Shown: positions 16,314 to 25,465 of the stretch, piece after piece
Numbering within the stretch: position 1 is the first letter of the stretch
Layout: every line of letters starts with the position of its first letter
Source of the DNA: JADCRZ01 sp037718865
Lineage (GTDB): Bacteria > Bacteroidota > Bacteroidia > Chitinophagales > Chitinophagaceae
Reading direction: 5' to 3'
NCBI GenBank assembly: GCA_037718865.1
Contig: JBBJMP010000029.1
Location: 9,905-73,904, forward strand
DNA length: 64,000 nt
The notes under the pieces: generated by a model
Seen by the model: the letters and a program-made list of their open reading frames with translations, nothing else
What the model was told of the DNA's origin: nothing
Databases searched by the model: none
Position numbers and translations under genes: made by a program

Positions 16314-19028
16314 ATGCCAACCGTATACATAGATAATCAACCGTATGAGATAAAGGCTGGTAAAAACCTGCTCGAAGGCTGCCTGAGCCTAGGTTTTGAC
16401 CTCCCTTATTTCTGCTGGCACCCGTCGCTGGGAAGTGTGGGTGCCTGTCGGCAATGTGCTGTTAAGATGTTCAGGGATGAAAAGGACCAACAGGGCCGTT
16501 TGGTGATGAGTTGTATGGAAAATGTTACGGAGGGACTACGCCTGTCAGTGACCGATGCTACGGCTAAAGCTTTTCGTGAGCAGGTGATTGAATGGCTGAT
16601 GACCAATCATCCGCATGATTGCCCGGTATGTGATGAAGGAGGCAGTTGCCACCTGCAGGATATGACGGTGATGACAGGGCATGACTACCGCCGCTACAAC
16701 TATAAAAAAAGAACCTACCGCAACCAGTACCTGGGCCCGTTGATCAATCACGAGATGAACCGCTGTATCCAGTGTTATCGCTGTACCCGGTACTACCGCG
16801 ATTATGCCGGCGGTAAGGACCTGAATGTTTTCGGCGCACATAATCACGTGTATTTTGGAAGGGAAAAAGATGGTGTCCTGGAAAGTCCGTTCAGCGGTAA
16901 CCTGGCCGAGGTTTGTCCAACAGGAGTATTTACCGACAAAACACTGAAGGAGCATTACACACGCAAGTGGGATCTCACCTCTGCTCCTTCCATTTGCCAT
17001 CATTGCAGCCTGGGATGTAATATCATCGCCGGAGAACGTTATGGAAAGCTGCGTTCCATCACAAACCGTTATAACAGCGAAGTGAATGGCTACTTTCTCT
17101 GTGACCGCGGAAGGTTTGGTTATGAATTTGTGAACAGTGAAAACCGCATTACCCAGCCAGTGATCCGCAATCGCGTCATTGAAGCAGTAGATGAGGGCGA
17201 GCTGATGAACCATCTGAGAAGCAGCATCACTCAGAAAAAGATGATCGGCATAGGGTCTCCCAGAGCATCTGTAGAAACCAATTTTTCTCTGATGCAGCTG
17301 GTGGGCAGGGAAAATTTCTACCAGGGGGTGACTAACGAGGAAGCCTACCTGCATAAGCTTATCCTCGATATGCTGCAATCCGGATCGGTGCATAGCTGTT
17401 CGCTCAAAGAGATAGAGCAGGCCGATGCGGTCCTGGTGCTGGGTGAAGATGTATGGAATACAGCGCCCATGATGGCCCTGGCGGTCAGGCAATCGGTCAT
17501 GAAAACGGCAGCCTCTAACGCCCTGCATCAAACGCCATTGCCTGCCTGGCATGATAATGCCATTAAGGAACTCGTTCAGGAGGGTAAAGGCTTTCTGGCA
17601 AATATAACCCTCTCCGTTTCCCCGCTTGACGAATTAGCAGCCTGCGCACATCGGGCAGCACCAGACGATATCGCCAGGCTTGCGTTCGCCATTGCACATC
17701 AGCTTAATCCGGATTTGCCGGCCGTTTCCGGTCTCAATGAAGATACTGTCGCCATGGTTACACGCATATGCACTGCGCTGGAACACGCCAAAAACCCGGT
17801 GATCATCAGCGGAACTTCCTTGTTTCATGAAGCTATCATCAAGGCCACCTTTGATATTGTCATGGCGCTGAAGGTAACAGGAAAAAAGGCAGGGCTTTCT
17901 TATGTACTTCGTGAATGCAACAGTATGGGCCTGGCTATGATGCAGGCGCCTTCTTTCAATCAGGCTGCAGACCGGGTTACCAGAGAGCCGGATCTTACCG
18001 TTATCATTGTTGAACAGGATATCTACAGGTCCATTCCTCAACCGGATGCCGATGCTTTTTTTAACAATAGCAAGCATATTATAACGCTGGATGCCTTGAA
18101 TACGGCTACGACAGGTAAAGCACAGGTTCTGATACCCGCAGCGAGTTTTGCCGAAGCAGACGGAACCCTGGTTAATAACGAAGGACGTGCCCAGCACTTT
18201 TACCAGGTATTCATGAACCCAAACAGGTATATCAGGGAAAGCTGGAGGTGGTTGTTAAAGATAAAGGACTGGCTATTAAAAGGGGAAAACGGGCAGGAAC
18301 ATTATCCTGACCAGATCCTTGCTGAACTGGAAACCGCCTTTCCACAGTTTGCCGGTATTGTAAAAGTTATGCCGCCCCATGATCACCGGGTGCACGGACA
18401 AAACATTCCGCGTGAACCTCACCGTTATAGCGGCCGCACGGCCATACTGGCTAATATACAGGTGAGTGAGCCCAAGCCATTACAGGATGCCGATTCACTG
18501 CTTAGCTTTACCATGGAGGGTTATAGAGGTATTCCCCCTTCTTCCGCCATTCCGTTTTTTTGGTCCCCCGGCTGGAATTCCGTTCAATCGGTGAACAAAT
18601 ACCAGCAGGAAGTCGGCGGCGCCCTGCTCGAAGAACAGCCTGGCGTAAAGCTGTTTACGGAAAGGCCAGGAACTGCGCCTAACCTGTACAAAGACTTTCC
18701 GGAAGCTTTTGTATCCAGGCAGCAAAAATGGTTATTGCTTCCGAAGTATGATGTTTTTGGATCCGGTGAATTGAGCATATACACACAGGCTATCAAAGAG
18801 CTGTCGCCTGGTCCCTATATTACTTTGTCTGCCGCCGATGCTGAACAAATGGGATTGTCCGAAGGTGCCACGGTTTCACTAAAATCAGATAAGATTGAAT
18901 ACACGTTTCCGGTAAAGATACAGGCCGGACTGTGCAAGGGTATCGTATTGATGCCGGCAGGATTGCGGCAAATGCCATACATGCACTGGGGATCCTGGGT
19001 ATCTATTTATAAACCTGTTCACGTTTAA
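16314..19028 (+). CDS. nuoG: NADH-quinone oxidoreductase subunit G
   Basis: 904 residues, the large Fe-S subunit of the peripheral arm. The N-terminus is ferredoxin-like, with PYFCWHPSLGSVGACRQC; next is a His/Cys cluster region (CPVCDEGGSCHLQD), then NRCIQCYRCTRYYRDYAGG and CPTGVF. The molybdopterin-oxidoreductase-like domain begins with another CxxC-x3-C set (ICHHCSLGCNI), as in G subunits that keep the extra N7-type cluster. The C-terminal part is divergent but ends in a typical molybdopterin-dinucleotide-binding-like segment. It starts 4 bp after nuoF, so the two are probably coupled. Confidence 0.95.
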   Translation: MPTVYIDNQPYEIKAGKNLLEGCLSLGFDLPYFCWHPSLGSVGACRQCAVKMFRDEKDQQGRLVMSCMENVTEGLRLSVTDATAKAFREQVIEWLMTNHPHDCPVCDEGGSCHLQDMTVMTGHDYRRYNYKKRTYRNQYLGPLINHEMNRCIQCYRCTRYYRDYAGGKDLNVFGAHNHVYFGREKDGVLESPFSGNLAEVCPTGVFTDKTLKEHYTRKWDLTSAPSICHHCSLGCNIIAGERYGKLRSITNRYNSEVNGYFLCDRGRFGYEFVNSENRITQPVIRNRVIEAVDEGELMNHLRSSITQKKMIGIGSPRASVETNFSLMQLVGRENFYQGVTNEEAYLHKLILDMLQSGSVHSCSLKEIEQADAVLVLGEDVWNTAPMMALAVRQSVMKTAASNALHQTPLPAWHDNAIKELVQEGKGFLANITLSVSPLDELAACAHRAAPDDIARLAFAIAHQLNPDLPAVSGLNEDTVAMVTRICTALEHAKNPVIISGTSLFHEAIIKATFDIVMALKVTGKKAGLSYVLRECNSMGLAMMQAPSFNQAADRVTREPDLTVIIVEQDIYRSIPQPDADAFFNNSKHIITLDALNTATTGKAQVLIPAASFAEADGTLVNNEGRAQHFYQVFMNPNRYIRESWRWLLKIKDWLLKGENGQEHYPDQILAELETAFPQFAGIVKVMPPHDHRVHGQNIPREPHRYSGRTAILANIQVSEPKPLQDADSLLSFTMEGYRGIPPSSAIPFFWSPGWNSVQSVNKYQQEVGGALLEEQPGVKLFTERPGTAPNLYKDFPEAFVSRQQKWLLLPKYDVFGSGELSIYTQAIKELSPGPYITLSAADAEQMGLSEGATVSLKSDKIEYTFPVKIQAGLCKGIVLMPAGLRQMPYMHWGSWVSIYKPVHV

Positions 19029-19038
19029 TCGCTTAACC

Positions 19039-19998
19039 ATGACCGTCATGCAACACATATGGATCGTTTTAGGCGTTTTGTTTGTGCTACTTAATATAGG
19101 GGCCGGGCTTATCTGGGTAGAGCGCAGGCTGCTTGCTCTCTGGCAGGACCGGCTGGGACCAAACCGGGCAGGCCCGCTAGGCATTTTGATTGTGCTTGCC
19201 GACACTTTAAAGCTGTTTTTCAAGGAAGACTGGATACCGCCCTTTGCGGATAAATGGATATTTATACTGGCCCCGGCAATAGTGGTAGCCAGCGTTTTGA
19301 TGAGTTTCGTCATCATTCCATTCGCACCGGGTATCATCGTTGCCGACCTGAACGTAGGCTTATTGTTTTTTCTGGCCATGTCTTCGTTGGCGGTCTATAG
19401 TATTGTGCTGGGCGGGTGGGCCTCCAATAACAAATATGCGCTGCTGGGAGCCTTGCGCGGCGCTTCCCAGATGATCGCCTATGAAGTATTTATGGGGCTT
19501 TCACTTATGGGAGTTGTGATGCTTACCAGTTCTTTCAGACTAACCGATATTGTAGAAGCACAAAGGGATATGTGGTTCATCGTTACACAACCCGTGGGGT
19601 TTCTGGTTTTTTTTATAGCCGGCATTGCAGAAACCCACCGCCTGCCTTTTGACATACCGGAAGCGGAGAGTGAATTGATAGCGGGTTATCACGCTGAGTA
19701 TTCCGGGATGAAATTCGGTATGTTCTTCATAGGAGAATACCTGGGCATAACCCTGATCTCCGCCATGACGGCAACGATCTTTTTCGGGGGCTGGCTGGGA
19801 CCTGCATTTTTACCGCCCTGGGCCTGGTTTTTCCTGAAGACCTTTGTGTTTATCGGGGTGTTTATCCTGTTGCGTGCTTCGCTCCCCCGTCCCCGTTATG
19901 ACCAGCTGATGGAATATGGATGGAAGTTTTTATTGCCGTTGGTGCTGGCCAACCTGATGATCACGGGTGCGATAGCATTGTGGCTGAGAGGTGGATGA
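19039..19998 (+). CDS. nuoH: NADH-quinone oxidoreductase subunit H
   Basis: 319 residues, membrane subunit with about eight helices that links quinone site and proton channels. Conserved stretches are 'ERRLLALWQDRLGPNRAGPLGILIVLADTLKLFFKED' and 'AGIAETHRLPFDIPEAESELIAGYHAEYSGMKFGMFF'. A second ATG nine bases downstream (MQHIW) is an alternative start. It is followed by a 457-bp repeat-filled gap before nuoI. Confidence 0.97.
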   Translation: MTVMQHIWIVLGVLFVLLNIGAGLIWVERRLLALWQDRLGPNRAGPLGILIVLADTLKLFFKEDWIPPFADKWIFILAPAIVVASVLMSFVIIPFAPGIIVADLNVGLLFFLAMSSLAVYSIVLGGWASNNKYALLGALRGASQMIAYEVFMGLSLMGVVMLTSSFRLTDIVEAQRDMWFIVTQPVGFLVFFIAGIAETHRLPFDIPEAESELIAGYHAEYSGMKFGMFFIGEYLGITLISAMTATIFFGGWLGPAFLPPWAWFFLKTFVFIGVFILLRASLPRPRYDQLMEYGWKFLLPLVLANLMITGAIALWLRGG

Positions 19999-20012
19999 TA
20001 AAGGTAAGGGTT

Positions 20013-20385
20013 TGTCGTTTTACGAAGATTGCAATTGCCCCGGAGGGGCTACCGGTTTGTAGCAATATGGAATGAAAAATTCAAAGCAGGTAAGTGATGG
20101 ATAGTAATATTGTCGTTTTACGAAGATTGCAATTGCCCCGGAGGGGCTACCGGTTTGTAGCAATATGGAATGAAAAATTCAAAGCAGGTAAGTGATGGAT
20201 AGTAATATTGTCGTTTTACGAAGATTGAAAATGCCCCGGAGGGGCTACCGGTTTGTAGCAATATCGAATGAAATTCAAAGCGTGCCGTAGGTACGCAACA
20301 TTGGAGGCCGCCCTACGGTGCGGCAATGGCTGCAATGATGTTTCTACAAACGTTTAACCCCTGACGGGGTTGAAGGCCTCAATTG
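20013..20385 (+). repeat. 98-bp tandem repeat plus REP-like palindromes between nuoH and nuoI
   Basis: A unit beginning TGTCGTTTTACGAAGATTG recurs at 20013, 20111 and 20209, exactly 98 bp apart; the first two copies are nearly identical and the third diverges after about 70 bp. Each unit has the palindrome GCCCCGGAGGGGC followed by TACCGGTTTGTAGC. Downstream are CGTGCCGTAGGTACGCAAC and then TCTACAAACGTTTAACCCC with a second palindrome (AACCCCTGACGGGGTT). The same modules occur at 42390-42560 and 50820-51025. No gene is seen in this gap. Confidence 0.9.
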
Positions 20386-20455
20386 AAGGTTTGGATGAGG
20401 AGGTTAAGATAATTAACATGTAATAATTATAACTATCATTTAAAAATATCCAATC

Positions 20456-20971
20456 ATGATCAGTCATATCCGAACAATGTGGTTAGTGTTCCTGCACCTG
20501 TTCCGTAAGAAAGTCACCATCCAGTATCCAGAGGAAAAAATCAGGCTGCGACCACGATACAAGGGGAGGATCGTGCTAACCAAAGACCCCGATGGCGGCG
20601 AACGTTGTGTAGGTTGTTACCTCTGTGCAGCCGCCTGTCCGGTAGATTGTATTGCATTGCAGGCAACGGAAGATGATAAAGGCCGTCGCTACCCTGAATT
20701 TTTCCGGATCAATTTTTCCCGCTGTATTTTCTGTGGCTATTGTGAAGAAGCCTGTCCTACCTATGCCATCCAGCTGATTCCGGACTTTGAGATGGCAGAA
20801 TACAACCGGCAAAACCTGGTCTTTGAAAAAGAAGACCTGCTCATTGACAGCCAGGGCAAATACCCCGGATATAATTTTTATAAACTGGCCGGTCTTGATG
20901 TAGGCGTGAAAAACAAAGGGGAAGGCATCAATGAAGATCCCCCTGTGGATGTGTTTAGTTTGTTGCCGTGA
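20456..20971 (+). CDS. nuoI: NADH-quinone oxidoreductase subunit I
   Basis: 171 residues, an 8Fe-ferredoxin-like subunit carrying clusters N6a and N6b. Both motifs are intact: CVGCYLCAAACPVDCI and CIFCGYCEEACPTYAI. The N-terminus has an amphipathic membrane-associated helix (MWLVFLHLFRKKVTIQYPEE). The C-terminal 45 residues are charged and less conserved. It is separated from nuoH by the repeat block but in the same orientation. Confidence 0.97.
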   Translation: MISHIRTMWLVFLHLFRKKVTIQYPEEKIRLRPRYKGRIVLTKDPDGGERCVGCYLCAAACPVDCIALQATEDDKGRRYPEFFRINFSRCIFCGYCEEACPTYAIQLIPDFEMAEYNRQNLVFEKEDLLIDSQGKYPGYNFYKLAGLDVGVKNKGEGINEDPPVDVFSLLP

Positions 20972-21030
20972 GGAAAAGTTCGAAGTTCAGGGTTCGGGCT
21001 AGTCGGAGATTCTGGAGTTAGATAAATTAA

Positions 21031-21048
21031 TTCGCACATTCGCACATT
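21031..21048 (+). repeat. Short repeat TTCGCACATTCGCACATT before nuoJ
   Basis: An 8-bp period (TTCGCACA) ends 1 bp before the nuoJ start at 21050, and a related block stands before nuoN (25424-25463). The reverse-complement version lies after nuoE. It replaces any recognisable Shine-Dalgarno. Confidence 0.75.
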
Positions 21049-21049
21049 T

Positions 21050-21661
21050 ATGAATTACCTATTTTACATTTCTTCCGCCATTGCCATCATTTCCACCATC
21101 ATGGTGATCACGCGTTACCATCCTATTCACGCGTTATTATACCTGGTGGTTTCCTTTCTGGCAGTGTCCCTGATCTTCTTATCCCTGGGAGCCCCGTTTG
21201 TGGCCGTATTGGAAGTGATCGTTTATGCCGGAGCCATCATGGTGTTGTTCATTTTTGTGGTTATGATGCTTAACCTGGGTAAGGATACAGCTATGCAGGA
21301 AAAAAAATGGCTGCAATCAAAATTTCTGATCGGACCATTGTTGCTGGCGTTGATATTACTGGGAGAAATGATCGTGCTTATGCTAAGAGGAGATGAACCG
21401 GATATGCAGGTTCTTACTGTAGATCCCAGGCAAATGGCCTTGTCTTTATTTGGCAAATATGTTATTGCAGTTGAACTGGCCGGCTTTCTCCTGATGGCCG
21501 GAATCGTAGGGGCTGCTCATATCGGCAAGCATAAGAAGCAGCATTTACACCGGTTTTTGCTGGATGAAGAGAATGCATTAAGCCGGGAACCGGAAGTTGG
21601 AAGTCGTAAGTCGGAAGTCGGCAATCAGGAGAAAATTTCCGAAGGGATGACAGTAACATAG
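21050..21661 (+). CDS. nuoJ: NADH-quinone oxidoreductase subunit J
   Basis: 203 residues with five predicted membrane helices, including the conserved 'VLEVIVYAGAIMVLFIFVVMML'. The last 30 residues (REPEVGSRKSEVGNQEKIS) are not NuoJ-like: they are encoded by a GGAAGTCGTAAGTCGGAAGTC short repeat (about 21590-21630), the sort otherwise found between genes. The gene thus appears to have been extended by repeat DNA at its 3' end. The core is intact. Confidence 0.95.
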   Translation: MNYLFYISSAIAIISTIMVITRYHPIHALLYLVVSFLAVSLIFLSLGAPFVAVLEVIVYAGAIMVLFIFVVMMLNLGKDTAMQEKKWLQSKFLIGPLLLALILLGEMIVLMLRGDEPDMQVLTVDPRQMALSLFGKYVIAVELAGFLLMAGIVGAAHIGKHKKQHLHRFLLDEENALSREPEVGSRKSEVGNQEKISEGMTVT

Positions 21662-21709
21662 ATGATATGTCTTCAGGCAATCAAATATAACAATAAATAA
21701 AAATTCAAA

Positions 21710-22030
21710 ATGTCTTTCAATCCCAATACCGCCTTAATTGTTGCTTCGATACTGCTCGTGCTTGGACTGATCGGCGTGTTAACAAGAAAGAACATCATCT
21801 TCATGCTTCTTTCCGTGGAGATCATGTTAAACGCAGCCGGGCTGGCCTTTGTGGCAGCAGGAGCAAAATGGCAACAAGCCGATGGACAGGTTATGTTCCT
21901 GTTTATATTGGCCATGGCTGCTGCCGAGGTTTCTGTAGGATTGGCCCTGGTGTTGCAGATCTATCACCAGCATAAGACCCTGGATGTGGAGGAACTTACT
22001 GAGTTAAGAGATGAACACGTAAATATGTAA
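21710..22030 (+). CDS. nuoK: NADH-quinone oxidoreductase subunit K
   Basis: 106 residues with three membrane helices and the conserved glutamates in 'FMLLSVEIMLNAAGLAF' and 'AMAAAEVSVGLALVLQIY'. Part of the proton-pumping membrane arm. Ends 2 bp before nuoL. Confidence 0.97.
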   Translation: MSFNPNTALIVASILLVLGLIGVLTRKNIIFMLLSVEIMLNAAGLAFVAAGAKWQQADGQVMFLFILAMAAAEVSVGLALVLQIYHQHKTLDVEELTELRDEHVNM

Positions 22031-22032
22031 AT

Positions 22033-23922
22033 ATGGACCATCTACTTCCATACATACCTTTATTGCCTCTTGCCGGATTTCTGATCCTCGCTTTTGCAGG
22101 CAGGCGTTTACCCGGTACCGTTATTGCAATCATTGGTGCAGGAAGCATTTGTGCATCGGCGGCCATCACGCTTGTTTTGGCAGTGCGGTTTTTACAATCA
22201 CCGCCTGATGGCGGTGCCTACACCCAACATGTATGGCAGTGGATCAGCATCGGTAAACTATCGGTACCATTCAGCCTCAGCCTGGATGCCCTCTCGCTGG
22301 TATTTGTGTTCATCATCACATTTGTAGGCGCCCTGATTCATATCTATTCGGTTGCTTTTATGCGAAAAGACCGTGACTATGCGCGCTTCTTTGCCTCTAT
22401 GAATTTGTTTGTATGCGCCATGCTCATCCTGGTGATGGCTGACAACTTACTCTTAATGTACCTGGGATGGGAAGGGGTTGGCTTATGCAGTTACCTACTT
22501 ATCGGGTTCTGGTATGAAACCCCGGCCAACAGCCGTGCAGCCAACAAAGCATTTTATATAACACGCATTGGAGACACAGCGATGGCCATAGGGCTATTCC
22601 TGCTGTTCAAAGAGCTGGAAACATTAAACATTTCAGAGATCCTGTCGCAGTCTCCGGCGCATTTTGCCAATGATTCAAACAATATCACCTGGATTGCTTT
22701 ATTGCTGCTGGCCGGTGGCATGGGGAAATCGGCGCAACTGCCTTTCCAGACCTGGTTGCCCGATGCCATGGCAGGCCCTTCTCCCGTCAGTGCACTGATC
22801 CATGCAGCCACCATGGTCACCGCCGGGGTATACCTGGTGGCACGAATGCATACGGTGTTTGAGTTGTCACCTGTGGCAATGACGGCTACAGCCGTCGTTG
22901 GTGCACTTACCCTACTGGTCGCCGGGTGTACCGCAGTGGTGCAAACCGATATCAAGAGGATACTGGCTTATTCTACCATCAGCCAGATCGGGTATATGTT
23001 CCTTGCCCTGGGTGTCGGTGCATGGAGCGCGGCTATCTTTCATTTCTTTACCCACGCATTTTTTAAAGCCTTGTTGTTCCTGGCAGCCGGCGTGGTAATC
23101 GAATCCCTGCATCATGAACACAATATTTTTAAAATGGGAGGATTAAAGAATAAAATGCCCGTCGTTTTCAGTTGCTTCCTGGCAGGCGCCGCAGCTCTTG
23201 CCGCACTTCCACTCGTGACCGCAGGCTTTTTCAGTAAAGACCAGATTTTGTGGTATGCCTGGAGCGCAGCTAACGGAAACGTCTTGCTCTGGATCGTGGC
23301 ACTGGCCGGGGCCTTCATCACGGCATTTTATTCAACCCGGTTAATGCTGGTTGTATTCTGGGGAGAAATGAAAACGCAGATCAGCGAATACCCATCACGG
23401 TTAATGACAGTCCCGCTGATTGTGCTCGCCATCTTATCCATTGTTGGTGGCTTCATAGAATGGCCGCATAACCTGTTGCACATCACTTTATTCTCAGATC
23501 ATCTTCAGCAGGTTTTACCCGAAACCAGCCTCAAAGCCGATCTGCCCCCGGAAATCATATTTCAGGTTATTGCAGTTTTAGCTACCTTTTCCGCAATCTG
23601 GCTTGGGTATTATTTATATATAAAAAAAACGGACCTGGTTCACAACTGGAAACAAACACCAGGCAACAACGCCATAATACAATTCTTCTATTCCGGCTGG
23701 GGCTTTGACCAGCTCTATCATACCCTTTTTGTGTCACCGTTTTTATATATAACCCGTATCAACAAAGCCGATGTAATTGACCAACTATACCATGGAATCG
23801 CACGGGCGAATGTATCAATGAACCGTGTGTTATCCGTTTCGCAGAACGGCTCATTGCGCTGGTATGTGGTTGGCGTGCTGATTGGCATCCTTTTCATTAT
23901 AACCTTACAACTGATCGTATGA
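22033..23922 (+). CDS. nuoL: NADH-quinone oxidoreductase subunit L
   Basis: 629 residues with about 16 membrane helices; the distal antiporter-like proton pump. Typical segments are 'DNLLLMYLGWEGVGLCSYLLIGFWY', 'LPFQTWLPDAMAGPSPVSALIHAATMVTAGVYLVARM' and 'DIKRILAYSTISQIGYMFLALGVG'. The C-terminus carries the lateral helix region. The start is 2 bp after nuoK and the stop overlaps nuoM by 4 bp, indicating coupled translation. Confidence 0.97.
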   Translation: MDHLLPYIPLLPLAGFLILAFAGRRLPGTVIAIIGAGSICASAAITLVLAVRFLQSPPDGGAYTQHVWQWISIGKLSVPFSLSLDALSLVFVFIITFVGALIHIYSVAFMRKDRDYARFFASMNLFVCAMLILVMADNLLLMYLGWEGVGLCSYLLIGFWYETPANSRAANKAFYITRIGDTAMAIGLFLLFKELETLNISEILSQSPAHFANDSNNITWIALLLLAGGMGKSAQLPFQTWLPDAMAGPSPVSALIHAATMVTAGVYLVARMHTVFELSPVAMTATAVVGALTLLVAGCTAVVQTDIKRILAYSTISQIGYMFLALGVGAWSAAIFHFFTHAFFKALLFLAAGVVIESLHHEHNIFKMGGLKNKMPVVFSCFLAGAAALAALPLVTAGFFSKDQILWYAWSAANGNVLLWIVALAGAFITAFYSTRLMLVVFWGEMKTQISEYPSRLMTVPLIVLAILSIVGGFIEWPHNLLHITLFSDHLQQVLPETSLKADLPPEIIFQVIAVLATFSAIWLGYYLYIKKTDLVHNWKQTPGNNAIIQFFYSGWGFDQLYHTLFVSPFLYITRINKADVIDQLYHGIARANVSMNRVLSVSQNGSLRWYVVGVLIGILFIITLQLIV

Positions 23923-25388
23923 TACTGGCATGGATGATATGTATATTATTGACCGCAGGTCTGTTCTGCTGGCTGTTTGCTCAATGGAACCCGGTAATAG
24001 CAAAATGGATCGCCTTGCTGTCTGTTACCATCAATTTTGTTTTGATGGGTCAACTGTGTATGGAGCATTACTCAACGTTATCTAACCCCGATCCATGGTT
24101 CATCAATTACCAGGTCCCCTGGATCCCTTCCTTCGGCATCAGCTTTCACATTGCCATGGACGGCCTGAGCGCCGTACTGGTATTACTTAGCTTTTTCCTG
24201 GGTATCCTGGCGGTTCTCTGCTCCTGGAATGAAATCAATAAGAGAACCGGATTTTATTATTTTAACCTCTTATGGACACTGGCAGGCATCACCGGTGTAT
24301 TTATAGCCATGGACCTCTTCCTGTTTTATTTCTTCTGGGAAGTGATGCTGGTACCCATGTATTTTCTGATCGGTATCTGGGGAGATAGCAACCGAAGTTA
24401 TGCCTCTTACAAGTTCTTTATCTTCACCCAAACCGGAGGACTGCTGATGCTGCTGGCCATACTGGCATTGTACTTTATTCATGGACACCAAAGCGGAACG
24501 TATTCGTTTGACTATTTCAGCTTGCTCGGTACAAACCTGGAAACAACCGCCGCCCGGGGGATCATGTGGGGGTTCCTGATCGCTTTTATCATCAAATTAC
24601 CCGTAGTTCCTTTTCACAGCTGGCTGCCCGATGCGCACAGCGAGGCGCCTACGGCAGGCAGCCTGATTCTTGCCGGTTTACTGTTGAAGACCGGCGCTTA
24701 TGGTATCATTCGTTTCGTGCTGGGACTATTTCCTGAAGCTGCTGCAGATATTGCCTGGTGGATGATGCTCCTCGGAGTAATCGGTATTATTTATGGAGCT
24801 TTTCTGGCTTATGCGCAAACAGACCTTAAACGCTTGATCGCCTATACGTCCGTAAGCCATATGGGATTTGTGCTGCTCGGTATCTTTGCTTTTAATCAAA
24901 TGGCCATGCAGGGCGTAGTGATGCAAATGCTTGCTCACGGCATCAGTACAGGCGCCTTATTCGCCATGGCGGGCATGCTTAAAGAAAGACTTCACACACG
25001 AGATATTGGGCAGATGGGCGGACTCTGGACCGTGATGCCCTCCATGGGGGGAGCAGCGATGTTGTTTACCATGGCTTCTCTGGGCCTGCCGGTGCTTGGA
25101 AATTTTATCGCTGAGTTTCTCATACTGATCGGCGCATTTCCGGCTGCACCTGCCATCACGATAATAGCCACCCTGGGATTGGTCTTTTCAGCCTTGTACT
25201 CGTTGCGTTTGATGCAGAAGGTATTTTTAGGACCTGTAACGATTGCGGAACCGGTAAAAGATGCCAGTGCCCGGGAATTGATCATAATGGCAGCTTTGGG
25301 GATCAGCATCATAGCGCTGGGATTGTATCCGCAACCGGTAATCGATATGGTTAGAACGGTGGTTGAAAGGGCGGTAAATTCGAGCTGA
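23919..25388 (+). CDS. nuoM: NADH-quinone oxidoreductase subunit M
   Basis: 489 residues, second antiporter-like subunit with about 14 helices. Conserved elements are 'FFWEVMLVPMYFLIGIWG', 'KLPVVPFHSWLPDAHSEAPTAGSLILAGLLLKTGAYG' and 'DLKRLIAYTSVSHMGFVLLG'. It overlaps nuoL by 4 bp. Complete. Confidence 0.97.
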   Translation: MILAWMICILLTAGLFCWLFAQWNPVIAKWIALLSVTINFVLMGQLCMEHYSTLSNPDPWFINYQVPWIPSFGISFHIAMDGLSAVLVLLSFFLGILAVLCSWNEINKRTGFYYFNLLWTLAGITGVFIAMDLFLFYFFWEVMLVPMYFLIGIWGDSNRSYASYKFFIFTQTGGLLMLLAILALYFIHGHQSGTYSFDYFSLLGTNLETTAARGIMWGFLIAFIIKLPVVPFHSWLPDAHSEAPTAGSLILAGLLLKTGAYGIIRFVLGLFPEAAADIAWWMMLLGVIGIIYGAFLAYAQTDLKRLIAYTSVSHMGFVLLGIFAFNQMAMQGVVMQMLAHGISTGALFAMAGMLKERLHTRDIGQMGGLWTVMPSMGGAAMLFTMASLGLPVLGNFIAEFLILIGAFPAAPAITIIATLGLVFSALYSLRLMQKVFLGPVTIAEPVKDASARELIIMAALGISIIALGLYPQPVIDMVRTVVERAVNSS

Positions 25389-25423
25389 GTTTTAAGATGC
25401 AGGGAGAGACAAATCTCTCATCT

Positions 25424-25463
25424 CCGATCCGCACATCCGCACATTCGCAAATTCGCACATTCA
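25424..25463 (+). repeat. CGCACATC/CGCACATT short repeat before nuoN
   Basis: About four copies of an 8-9 bp unit (CCGCACAT, TCGCACAT, one variant TCGCAAAT) run to 2 bp before the nuoN ATG at 25466. The same unit precedes nuoJ. Confidence 0.75.
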
Positions 25464-25465
25464 CT

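Noticed and set aside
16545..17552. A 335-codon open frame on the minus strand
   Set aside because: It lies entirely opposite nuoG, which has clear Fe-S motifs; the antisense product has no recognisable domain.
20013..20280. The 98-bp repeats as a CRISPR array
   Set aside because: Units are 98 bp with no separate variable spacers; the two first copies are identical along their whole length, so this is an ordinary tandem repeat.
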